Assembly: GCF_000428865.1 (NCBI RefSeq)
Contig: NZ_AUAT01000013.1
Location: forward strand, 1-64,000
Direction: 5' to 3'
Origin: Eremococcus coleocola DSM 15696
GTDB lineage: Bacteria; Bacillota; Bacilli; Lactobacillales; Aerococcaceae
DNA: 64,000 nucleotides
The stretch's first letter is position 1; every line of letters starts with the position of its first letter. A program made the translations under genes and the position numbers. The notes below the pieces were generated by a model, which was not told the DNA's origin, searched no databases, and saw only the letters and a list, made by a program, of their open reading frames with translations. This document shows positions 43,818 through 50,779 of this stretch, piece after piece.

Positions 43818-45467
43818 TTATTTTATTTTTTGACTATCATATTCTTCTAACATCTTTAAGGAAGCATTAAATATTTTTTTGTCGCCTATTTTATGGACTC
43901 TGCAAGTCAAGCCGTCTATCCATTTTGGTTTATTAATAGCGACTCCGATTTTTTTCATATCTTCTTTAGCTTCTTTAAATCTTAAGTTGCCATAATCTTC
44001 ATAAATAGCAGCTTTTAATATCTCGTCTTTGGACAGAATAAAGCCATGTTGCGCTATTGTTAGAATCATAATGCGTTGCGTTTCTGTAAAATCTTCTGCA
44101 CTTGCATAGTTCTTAAGAACCGTATCTTTAAAAATAAACTTACCGCCTATTTCATTAAGATAGTTCAAACTGTTAATTAGAAAAGATACAGAAGCCTGTA
44201 ACGATAACTCATTGTTCGGCTCGATAAAGTCCCAATAAGGTTTAAAGTACTCATGTCTTTCCCTAGTGGTTTCATTCTTTGGGCGGTCTTTAAAAGCTAT
44301 TTTTACCGTTCTAGAGGTATTTGCGGTAATATCACCAATATCCACATTTTCATTCGTGTCTAAAACTAAAACCGATTCATTTTTGAAGCTAACGGCATTT
44401 TTACCTAATGATCTACCTGTTATAATTTCCCCTGTAGCGATTTTCCTCAATGCTCGCATGCCTTTTGCATCGATTGAACCTGATTCGTTAGCATGCGCCA
44501 CATCAGCCCCCATAAAGGATAGCCATGCGTTTTCAGTTGAAGCCCCTTGATTATAAACTAGAGCGTCCATATTAACGGGATTTACTTTGAATATCTTATT
44601 GAAAGTTTTCATGAAAATTCCTTTACCAGTTCGTCCAAAGTCCTTCAATAAGAACCATTTTTCAGAAGGTATTAACTTCATCTTGCGTAACAATATATAT
44701 GCATGTAACAATTTTATGTTGTTTAGACTTTCATTCTCATTTGCAATATTCGTAAGCATTTTATCAGCAAAAGACGCGTTTATATCTGATTCAGAGATTT
44801 CAAAGTATTCAAAAAATAATTCATTTTCTTTTGGTGGTTCACGCTTCATTATTAGTTGCTCACAATCAAAGCGCCAATCAATACCTGAAATAGAATATTC
44901 CAATAATTGGTAAGAATGCCTTAATTGCATGTGTTCTGAATAAAGTTCCAACATCACATCAAAAAAATCATCAATATATAATGCAAAGTTCTTCCCTGTA
45001 GGGTAATATTCATTAAAATTTTCATGTTTAATCGTCTTAAAGCTATGCTCATTCACGATAACAAAACTGTTTAACTTCTTTGAATAAATAACCTTGTTAG
45101 ATGCTAAATCAATGAAAAATCGTGCATAATTATTAAAATGATCTGATTTAATAATTTGAGTTTCATTACCGTTTTTATTCTTTTTGGTATATAAACTTCC
45201 ATAAAATGCACCTAGATTTTTCGAGTCAATAATATAAGACAAAGGAACATTCGAATATATTTCGGGCTCTCGTCTGAATTTCTGTACATATGCTTCCCCA
45301 ATATTTTCAGTCAATTGGAATATATCGTTTATATCTGCAAAGAATATTTTATTTAAAATATTTTTTATCGTTGCTAAATTCCTGATTTGACTAACGTTAT
45401 CAATATTACGTTTAATAACATTTAGTTCATCAGTTAGATATTTGGCGTCAATATCATCATAGTTCAA
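43818..45467 (-). CDS. SF3 helicase / P4-type replication initiator (D5-like)
   Basis: 549 residues. The C-terminal half is a superfamily 3 helicase: Walker A in LKDFGRTGKGIFMK, an acidic B-type motif GADVAHANES, motif C SVLVLDTNEN, and TSRTVKIAFKDRP (arginine region). The N-terminal half (about 1-230) is divergent and may bind origin DNA. It is the main replication protein of the element. It starts at TTG, with AAAGGAGCGATATA as ribosome site. A cluster of short repeats just after its stop is the candidate origin. Confidence 0.82.
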   Translation of the reverse strand: MNYDDIDAKYLTDELNVIKRNIDNVSQIRNLATIKNILNKIFFADINDIFQLTENIGEAYVQKFRREPEIYSNVPLSYIIDSKNLGAFYGSLYTKKNKNGNETQIIKSDHFNNYARFFIDLASNKVIYSKKLNSFVIVNEHSFKTIKHENFNEYYPTGKNFALYIDDFFDVMLELYSEHMQLRHSYQLLEYSISGIDWRFDCEQLIMKREPPKENELFFEYFEISESDINASFADKMLTNIANENESLNNIKLLHAYILLRKMKLIPSEKWFLLKDFGRTGKGIFMKTFNKIFKVNPVNMDALVYNQGASTENAWLSFMGADVAHANESGSIDAKGMRALRKIATGEIITGRSLGKNAVSFKNESVLVLDTNENVDIGDITANTSRTVKIAFKDRPKNETTRERHEYFKPYWDFIEPNNELSLQASVSFLINSLNYLNEIGGKFIFKDTVLKNYASAEDFTETQRIMILTIAQHGFILSKDEILKAAIYEDYGNLRFKEAKEDMKKIGVAINKPKWIDGLTCRVHKIGDKKIFNASLKMLEEYDSQKIK

Positions 45468-45514
45468 TATATCGCTCCTTTCTTTATAGATTCCTCTTTG
45501 TTTGTATCAACATG

Positions 45515-45667
45515 CTATTTAGTCAATAGCTTAATTTCCTTAACAATATCTTCCGCCATCTGGTTTAATGCTTGGCGGTGCTTATTAAAAAAGTTTACAA
45601 TTCGGTCATATTCTGCTTGGCCATCGTGTTCTAATACATAAGCTAGGTATTCATCTACAAAGTCCAT
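45515..45667 (-). CDS. Small hypothetical protein (50 residues)
   Basis: Begins MDFVDEYLAYVLEHDGQAEY and is helical and charged; it ends EIKLLTK. It sits 47 bases before the helicase start in the same direction. I infer it from operon position and composition. No known domain. Confidence 0.5.
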   Translation of the reverse strand: MDFVDEYLAYVLEHDGQAEYDRIVNFFNKHRQALNQMAEDIVKEIKLLTK

Positions 45668-45671
45668 CTGT

Positions 45672-45863
45672 CTACACCTCACTATTACTTAGTCTAGTTT
45701 CGGCAAGCTCTTCTTCATCATCACAATTAAGTAATAGAGTCGCAACAACATCTAATGTTTCGATAATAGCGTCGTTTACTCTACCTTGCTGGCTCAAAAA
45801 ACTTATAAGCCAGGTTTTCAAAACCACATACTTCAAGAGTATGTAGACAGCAAAGCGTTTCAA
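45672..45863 (-). CDS. Small ORF, possible frameshifted continuation of the gene at 45781-45966
   Basis: The second part of this frame (RVNDAIIETLDVVATLLLNC then DDEEELAETRLSNSEV) looks like real protein and ends just before the next gene. It has no good ribosome site; its only ATG (45863) lies inside the other gene. A slip at a run of six Ts on the coding strand (A6 at 45796-45801) would join it to the upstream gene as one protein of about 97 residues. Confidence 0.4.
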   Translation of the reverse strand: MKRFAVYILLKYVVLKTWLISFLSQQGRVNDAIIETLDVVATLLLNCDDEEELAETRLSNSEV

Positions 45864-45966
45864 TACTTGTTCGGTGTAGTTCTAGCTGGTTTATAATTTC
45901 TGCAAGTTTAGATCCTAAGTCTTTGAGTTCGTTACTGGTCATAAGTACATTTTTATTTTCGTTCAT
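45781..45966 (-). CDS. Small hypothetical protein, possibly truncated
   Basis: 61 residues from MNENKNVLMTSNELKDLGSK, with AAAGGAG nine bases before the ATG. Helical with a Cys pair (LCCLHTLEVC). It stops at FFEPAR. The frame after the T6 run suggests a lost continuation (see 45672-45863). Confidence 0.5.
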   Translation of the reverse strand: MNENKNVLMTSNELKDLGSKLAEIINQLELHRTSIETLCCLHTLEVCGFENLAYKFFEPAR

Positions 45967-46002
45967 TCTAGGTTTCTCCTTTATAAGTTGTTGGCAATCT
46001 GC

Positions 46003-46080
46003 TATAATGAACACAAATAGGTATATGACTTCCTAATCAATACCCTTGCCCTTGGAATTGCCGTTCCTGGGCTTTTTTTA
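46003..46080 (+). ncRNA. Candidate small antisense RNA in the satellite
   Basis: On the plus strand TGCTATAAT (an extended -10) at 46000-46008 is followed after about 40 bases by a hairpin gccc-t-ggaa/ttcc-t-gggc (46048-46072) and seven Ts, an intrinsic terminator. The predicted transcript is about 65 nt. It is antisense to the leader between the excisionase-like gene and the next leftward gene. No ORF. The -35 is poor. Confidence 0.4.
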
Positions 46081-46149
46081 TGTTCATTTGCCATCGTTGG
46101 TTGCTCCATTCTGGTACAAAGTTTCTAAGCTCTTGACGGGGGAGCATTT

Positions 46150-46443
46150 TTAATATTTTAAATCGTTTAGAAACTCGTGCACATCGTTAATATCAAACAT
46201 AATCTCTTTACCTTTATGGAATGATTTCAAGCCTAGTGCTTGCCATTCCCTTATTTGGGCTGGGCCACAAGTAAAGTATTCACATAACTGTTTCTGATTA
46301 AAGTAACGGCTATTGGTGAGTGCTTTTTTTGTGGCTTCTTCCACCGCCTTTTTAGCCAGGTCAAGGAAGATGCTATAGATCTGTTGTTCTTGGTCTGGTG
46401 GTAGGCTTACCAGGAAAGACGGGGGATTTTGTTGGTTTATCAT
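46150..46443 (-). CDS. Excisionase/AlpA-like DNA-binding protein
   Basis: 97 residues. The C-terminal half is a MerR/AlpA-type winged helix: SRYFNQKQLCEYFTCGPAQI, REWQALGLKSFHKGKEIMF and the ending DVHEFLNDLKY. Such proteins serve as recombination directionality factors and regulators in islands and phages. GATTAGGAGGTGATTCA gives a firm start. It is the second gene of the leftward operon. Confidence 0.7.
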   Translation of the reverse strand: MINQQNPPSFLVSLPPDQEQQIYSIFLDLAKKAVEEATKKALTNSRYFNQKQLCEYFTCGPAQIREWQALGLKSFHKGKEIMFDINDVHEFLNDLKY

Positions 46444-46480
46444 TGAATCACCTCCTAATCAATTTACTTTTGCATACTTT

Positions 46481-46696
46481 TTATTTAAAAAAAATATCGT
46501 CAATAGTTATTGTAGGATTAATAAAACGGAATATTTCTTTAAGTTTAATTTTTTCTTGGTCAGTAAATTTAGCTTTGCCTATTTCTTTTCTAGAATATGA
46601 TTGCTTAGTAATATTTAATTTATCAGCAATTTGGGTTTGTGTTAATCCCAACATATTTCTATATCCCTTAACTTTGTTAATATTATATGTAATCAA
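46481..46696 (-). CDS. Cro-like XRE helix-turn-helix protein (first leftward gene)
   Basis: 71 residues from a TTG seven bases after AGGAGG. The helix-turn-helix is YRNMLGLTQTQIADKLNITK then QSYSRKEIGKAKFTDQEKIK. In PICI terms it occupies the place of str, opposing the repressor at 46817. It is read from a TTGACT-N17-TACGAT promoter. The frame is open up to 46744, but that part precedes the ribosome site. Confidence 0.75.
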   Translation of the reverse strand: MITYNINKVKGYRNMLGLTQTQIADKLNITKQSYSRKEIGKAKFTDQEKIKLKEIFRFINPTITIDDIFFK

Positions 46697-46729
46697 CCTA
46701 GCTCCTCCTTTCTTTACTTCTGCATACAA

Positions 46730-46801
46730 ATCGTAACATGACAAATTGATTCAGTCAATACTTTTATTTACTTTTTCTGATAACTATTGTAAAATTACAA
46801 T
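46730..46801. promoter_or_regulatory. Divergent switch region of the satellite
   Basis: Leftward promoter on the complement: TTGACT (46753-46758) and TACGAT (46730-46735), 17-base spacer. Rightward promoter: TTTACT and TAAAAT with 17 bases between (about 46768-46796). The inverted repeat ATTGTAA-AA-TTACAAT (46786-46801) overlaps the rightward -10, and TTGATTCAGTCAA (46746-46758) overlaps the leftward -35. Both are likely operators for the repressor or Cro-like protein. Confidence 0.65.
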
Positions 46802-46816
46802 GAAAAGAGGGATAAA

Positions 46817-47554
46817 ATGAGTAATGCTGATGTAGGTTGGAAAATAAAAAAGATAAGGCTAAACCTCGGTGAAACTATGGAAGAGTTTGGAAAAAGGTTT
46901 AATACTAGCAAAGGAACAGTTAATAACTGGGAAAAAGGAAGAAATTTACCTAATAAAAATAACTTACTGTTAATAGCTGAACTTGGTAACACCACCGTTA
47001 ATGACCTGCTAACAACTCCTGATGATAGTACAATTTTTGATAGGTTATTATTGACTGGCATTACTTCAGTTGAAAAAATATTAGGTTTTCCAAGTGAAAA
47101 AGAAAAATCTGATATACGCGACAGTAATTTGCGCAAAAAAGCTCAACAAAAAAATATTGATTACTTTAATAAACATTGGGAAGTATGGACTGGGCATGAT
47201 TACAACTACATTCTCGCACAATATAATGAAAATAAAATAGATGTGTTACCTACTGAAAAAGAGTTAGCAGTTATTCGGGAAATTAGTAAGGAAAACTTTT
47301 ACAAATTATATGATTATGATGCAAGTTTATTTTTTTCAGAATCTGTAGCCAGACGACGACTAAGCATAGCCATTGCTTTTACACAAGGTTATGAAGCGAT
47401 TAATCCATGGTACACTACACAAATTAAGTACTTTATAGATGAGGTCGAAAGGGCAGAAACCTTAGTACCAAAAAATATTTCTAATGATTTACATAATTAC
47501 TCAAACAAACTGAAAAAAGTTGTTGATTATTTAAATAATATTGATAAAAAATAA
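46817..47554 (+). CDS. XRE-family master repressor (Stl/CI-like)
   Basis: 245 residues. The N-terminal helix-turn-helix is IKKIRLNLGETMEEFGKRFN followed by TSKGTVNNWEKGRNLPNKNN. The C-terminal part is helical and lacks the S24 peptidase motif, so it is not the self-cleaving kind. SaPI Stl repressors likewise have no protease and are lifted by binding a helper-phage protein; that could hold here. It is divergent from the Cro-like gene and in line with the integrase. AAGAGGGATAAA precedes the ATG. Confidence 0.75.
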   Translation: MSNADVGWKIKKIRLNLGETMEEFGKRFNTSKGTVNNWEKGRNLPNKNNLLLIAELGNTTVNDLLTTPDDSTIFDRLLLTGITSVEKILGFPSEKEKSDIRDSNLRKKAQQKNIDYFNKHWEVWTGHDYNYILAQYNENKIDVLPTEKELAVIREISKENFYKLYDYDASLFFSESVARRRLSIAIAFTQGYEAINPWYTTQIKYFIDEVERAETLVPKNISNDLHNYSNKLKKVVDYLNNIDKK

Positions 47555-47584
47555 CCATCATTCACACCATAATTTTTATATTAT

Positions 47585-47649
47585 GTCCGCTCCTGGTAAC
47601 CAATCCATTTAAGCGGACTCCTTAACGCTCTTGACGGGGAGTAAGGAGT
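47585..47649 (+). promoter_or_regulatory. Integrase leader: two hairpins, one covering the ribosome site
   Basis: gtccgct (47585-47591) pairs with agcggac (47612-47618), and actcctta (47617-47624) pairs with taaggagt (47642-47649). The second stem contains the AAGGAG of the integrase. The stems share two bases at 47617-47618, so they may compete. The loop holds the gctcttgacgggg motif also found at 46129-46142. Confidence 0.5.
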
Positions 47650-47657
47650 GATGATTG

Positions 47658-48794
47658 ATGATAAAAAAATACACAAAAAAAGACGGATCAACCGCCTATA
47701 AGTTCGTGGCTTATTTAGGCATTGACCCGTTAACAGGAAAGCAAAAGCGGACTACCAGACAAGGATTTAAGACCAAAAAGGAAGCCCAACTTGCTGAAAG
47801 TAGGCTTAAGCTTGAAATAGATAAATCGGGGTTTTCAAGCGCAAAGAAGCTCACCTTTAGCCAGGTATATAATCTATGGCTAGTGGAACATCACAATACA
47901 GTAAAGCCTGGTACTTATGCCACTACTAAGCGTTATGCTAGATTGCACATACTTCCTAGAATCGGTAATACTAAAGTTGACCGCCTAAATGTTGTGAATT
48001 GCCAGAAGCTGGTCAATGAATGGGCTAAGACCTTTAATAGTGCGAAATATCCCAAGGGAATAACTCAACAAGTGCTTGATTATGCTGTTAAAATGCAACT
48101 CATAACAGATAATCCTATGAGAAAAGTAAAGCTCCCTAATCGTAAGGAAATGCCTGATAATCAGGAGAATTATTACAATAGTGAGGAGCTAAGTAAGTTC
48201 TTTGAGTGTGTAGCTGATTATGGGAATCAGAAGTTTTTGAGTTTCTTCAGAATCCTAGCTTTTACAGGAATGAGGAAAGGGGAGGCCTTAGCCTTAACCT
48301 GGGGCGATATAGACTTCAATGCTAAGACCATTACAGTCAGTAAGGGGGTCAGCTTAGATGAAGCTGGCAATCCAATTATAACTACACCTAAGACTAAAAA
48401 TAGTATGAGGGTTTTAAGTGTGGATGCCCAAACGCTCAACATCCTGAAAAAGTGGCGAACGCTCCAGCTCACTCAATTAATGAAAAAGGGAATCAATGGG
48501 CTTGACTCTAGTCAGTTGCTATTTACTTTTGGTAATAACAGAGTCTACCGACCAAGCTACACAAACGGTTGGCTTATCACCATCATTAATAAGTATAATC
48601 TTAAGTACATCACTATGCATGGGTTCAGACACTCCCACTGTTCATTACTGTTCGAAATGGGTACACCTATCCAAGTAGTCCAGGAGCGTTTAGGTCACTC
48701 TAACATAAAAACTACTATGGATATTTATACTCATGTTACTGAAAAAGCTAGAGATCAGATTGCTGATAATTTTGCGAAATATGTCAATTTTTAG
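47658..48794 (+). CDS. int: Tyrosine integrase of the satellite
   Basis: 378 residues from the ATG at 47658; a TTG one codon earlier is possible. N-terminal AP2-like arm-binding domain (about 1-55: KFVAYLGIDPLTGKQKRTTR), core-binding SAM-like domain (about 65-165), and the catalytic domain with Arg in TGMRKGEAL, His-x-x-Arg in HGFRHSH, LGHSNIKTTMDIYTHV with His and the nucleophile Tyr. All catalytic residues are present. It lies next to attR, as expected, with the arm-type repeats immediately beyond its stop. Confidence 0.93.
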   Translation: MIKKYTKKDGSTAYKFVAYLGIDPLTGKQKRTTRQGFKTKKEAQLAESRLKLEIDKSGFSSAKKLTFSQVYNLWLVEHHNTVKPGTYATTKRYARLHILPRIGNTKVDRLNVVNCQKLVNEWAKTFNSAKYPKGITQQVLDYAVKMQLITDNPMRKVKLPNRKEMPDNQENYYNSEELSKFFECVADYGNQKFLSFFRILAFTGMRKGEALALTWGDIDFNAKTITVSKGVSLDEAGNPIITTPKTKNSMRVLSVDAQTLNILKKWRTLQLTQLMKKGINGLDSSQLLFTFGNNRVYRPSYTNGWLITIINKYNLKYITMHGFRHSHCSLLFEMGTPIQVVQERLGHSNIKTTMDIYTHVTEKARDQIADNFAKYVNF

Positions 48795-48798
48795 GAAA

Positions 48799-48818
48799 AA
48801 CGTATTAAAAAACGTATT
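48799..48818. repeat. Right arm-type repeats (two copies of AACGTATT)
   Basis: Copies at 48799-48806 and 48811-48818, directly after the integrase stop and about 75-90 bp from attR. They match the three copies near attL. Confidence 0.65.
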
Positions 48819-48834
48819 AAATTCTATTTTTAAC

Positions 48835-48885
48835 CAAAATAAAAAAGCTAGGAATGGCTCTGCAACAAGCTTCCTAGCTATTCTT
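48835..48885. terminator. Element-borne terminator for sufB and int
   Basis: agctaggaa (48846-48854) pairs with ttcctagct (48871-48879). On the minus strand it ends in TTTTTT and would terminate sufB 12-15 bases past its stop. It shares both stem arms with the chromosomal terminator at 38906-38943, although loop and flanks differ. Confidence 0.75.
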
Positions 48886-48891
48886 ATATTC

Positions 48892-48917
48892 TTAACCAAC
48901 ACTACCTTCCATTTCAT
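48892..48917. repeat. attR: right 26-bp direct repeat, within sufB
   Basis: Covers the last eight sufB codons, the stop and one extra base. Identical to 38952-38977. Integration therefore leaves the SufB sequence unchanged. Confidence 0.92.
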
Positions 48918-50286
48918 ATGAAATGAGTCGATTTAATTCGACGGCATATTCCATCGGTAGTTCTTTGGAGAAGGGTTGGACAAAGCCCATAATAATCATT
49001 TCAGTAGCTTGGGCTTCAGTTAACCCGCGACTCATGAGATAAAAGAGTTGTTCTTCTGAAATGCGCGATACCTTAGCTTCATGCTCTAGGGCAACTTGGC
49101 CATTATGAATCTCATTAAAGGGAATGGTATCCGACTTGGACAATTCATCCATAATGATAGTATCACATTCAATATGAGCCTTAGAACCTTGTGAATTGGG
49201 TCCAAAATAAGTTTGGCCGCGGTAGTCTACCTCACCGCCATCTTTGCAGATGGATTTAGAAATAATTGAGGAGGAGGTATGGGGCGCCATATGATAAATC
49301 TTAGCTCCGGCATCTTGGATTTGATCTTTACCAGCAAAAGCGATAGACATCACCGTGCCGCGGGCGCCGGCTTCTTTTAAGACGACGGAGGGATACTTCA
49401 TGGTAGTGTGGGCGCCAATATTACCATCCACCCATTCCATCGTAGCATTTTCATAGGCATGGGTCCGCTTGGTAACTAGATTATACACATTATGGGACCA
49501 GTTTTGGATGGTGGTGTACCGACAATAAGCATCCTTTTTGACGATGATTTCAACGACTGCACCATGGAGGGAAGCAGTAGAATAAGTTGGGGCGGTACAG
49601 CCTTCCACATAATGGATTGAGGCCCCTTCATCCACAATGATCAAGGTCCGTTCAAATTGGCCAGTGGCTTCATTATTGATGCGGAAGTAAGTTTGTAAAG
49701 GAATATCACATTTCACTCCCTTAGGCACATAGATAAACGATCCACCAGACCAAACGGCCCCATTTAAAGCAGAAATGAAGTTATCATTGTTGGCTACAAC
49801 AGTAGCAAAATACTCTTTGAAGAGTTCTGGGTAATCCCGTAAGGCTGAGTCGGTATCGGTAAAAATAATCCCTAATTTATCAAATTCTTGTTTGAGGTTA
49901 TGATAAACCGCTTCGGACTCATATTGGACGGTGGCTCCGGCTAGATAGGCTCGTTCGGCTTGGGGAATCCCTATTCGCTCAAAGGTATCCTTGATTTCTT
50001 GCGGGACTTGGTCCCAAGACCGTGCGGGTCTAGGGGTGGCTTTTTGATAGTAAATAATATCATCAAAGTTGAGGGCAGATAGGTCAGGCCCCCAATCGAC
50101 CATGTCTTGCTGATAGAATTCTTTAAGAGACTGGAGACGAAAGTCTAGCATCCATTGGGGTTCTTGCTTTTCTTTGGAAATAGCTCGGACAACTTCTTCT
50201 GAAAGCCCCTTGCCAGTGGAAAATAAAATTTCGGCTTGGTCACGGAAACCGTATTGGTAATCATTAATTTGTGGAATCATGGCCAT
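48892..50286 (-). CDS. sufB: Fe-S cluster assembly scaffold SufB
   Basis: 464 residues from the ATG of MAMIPQIND; a longer frame lies inside sufU. Part of the SufBCD scaffold that assembles Fe-S clusters. Marks: [48 protein letters not shown]-like [14 protein letters not shown] with the conserved Cys, and [21 protein letters not shown]. Complete, although the satellite is inserted in its last codons; the 26-bp att repeat restores them. Overlaps sufU by 23 bases. Confidence 0.97.
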   Translation of the reverse strand: MAMIPQINDYQYGFRDQAEILFSTGKGLSEEVVRAISKEKQEPQWMLDFRLQSLKEFYQQDMVDWGPDLSALNFDDIIYYQKATPRPARSWDQVPQEIKDTFERIGIPQAERAYLAGATVQYESEAVYHNLKQEFDKLGIIFTDTDSALRDYPELFKEYFATVVANNDNFISALNGAVWSGGSFIYVPKGVKCDIPLQTYFRINNEATGQFERTLIIVDEGASIHYVEGCTAPTYSTASLHGAVVEIIVKKDAYCRYTTIQNWSHNVYNLVTKRTHAYENATMEWVDGNIGAHTTMKYPSVVLKEAGARGTVMSIAFAGKDQIQDAGAKIYHMAPHTSSSIISKSICKDGGEVDYRGQTYFGPNSQGSKAHIECDTIIMDELSKSDTIPFNEIHNGQVALEHEAKVSRISEEQLFYLMSRGLTEAQATEMIIMGFVQPFSKELPMEYAVELNRLISYEMEGSVG

Positions 50287-50779
50287 GACTTGAGTCACTT
50301 CCTTTCTGAGTTTGATCTTGTAAATGTTGGTCAAGACAAGCTTGACTAGCTTTCCAAGCTAAGGCAGCACACTTGTAGCGGGCGGGAAATTTGCGGACGC
50401 CGGCTAAGATAGTAGCATCTTTGAGTTGGGCTTGGTCTTGTAAACTTAAAGAATGGGTTTGCCCCTGGTCGTCTAGACCGCCAATTAAGAAGTCAAAATT
50501 TTGAATCAATTCCTGGGCTTGGTCTAAATCGTGTCCTTTGAGGGTTTGGGTCATCATCGAGGCTGAGGCCAAGGAAATTGAACAGCCTGTTCCCATAAAG
50601 GAAATGTCCTGGATGATTCCATCTTGGACTAACATTTGAACCTCTAATTGATCACCGCACGTAGGATTATAGAGTTCCATCCGGTAGTTAGCTTGGGCGA
50701 GTGACCCAAAATGTCGAGGATGTTGGGCGTGGTCAAGGATGGTCATTTGATAGAGATCATTTAATTGTTCAAGCCCCAT
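50264..50779 (-). CDS. sufU: Fe-S sulfur-transfer protein SufU
   Basis: 171 residues, longer than most by a C-terminal tail rich in Gln, Asp, Ser and His. The zinc and sulfur-accepting ligands are in [21 protein letters not shown] and [11 protein letters not shown]. It accepts persulfide from SufS for SufB. It overlaps sufS by 11 bases and sufB by 23, showing tight coupling. Order sufCDSUB is standard for Firmicutes. Confidence 0.95.
   Translation of the reverse strand: MGLEQLNDLYQMTILDHAQHPRHFGSLAQANYRMELYNPTCGDQLEVQMLVQDGIIQDISFMGTGCSISLASASMMTQTLKGHDLDQAQELIQNFDFLIGGLDDQGQTHSLSLQDQAQLKDATILAGVRKFPARYKCAALAWKASQACLDQHLQDQTQKGSDSSHGHDSTN

Larger units (their letters stand above)
38952..48917. 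mobile_element. PICI-like integrated satellite element in the 3' end of sufB
   Basis: A 9.97-kb segment bounded by a perfect 26-bp direct repeat. Content from right to left: tyrosine integrase and XRE repressor (plus strand); then, divergently, Cro-like, excisionase-like, small proteins, SF3 helicase, primase-polymerase, small proteins, a sigma-like regulator, a TerS-like protein and a coiled-coil protein. There are no capsid, portal, large terminase, tail, lysis or conjugation genes. The order int-repressor | xis-rep-ori-terS is that of Gram-positive phage-inducible chromosomal islands. Whether it is mobilised by a helper phage is inference. Confidence 0.8.

Noticed and set aside
44266-44913. 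Two plus-strand frames opposite the SF3 helicase
   Set aside because: Both are shadows; the helicase motifs on the minus strand account for the region.
39213-48794. CRISPR array or known anti-phage cassette within the satellite
   Set aside because: No regularly spaced repeats and no recognisable nuclease, TIR, ATPase or toxin domain in the accessory genes.
38952-48917. Reading the element as a conjugative transposon (ICE) or a plain defective prophage
   Set aside because: There is no relaxase, coupling ATPase or mating gene. Absence of every structural gene together with neat replication and regulatory modules fits a satellite better than random prophage decay.
48690-48921. Small frames across the int-sufB junction on both strands
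   Set aside because: They run through the terminator and arm-site repeats and have no coding signature.
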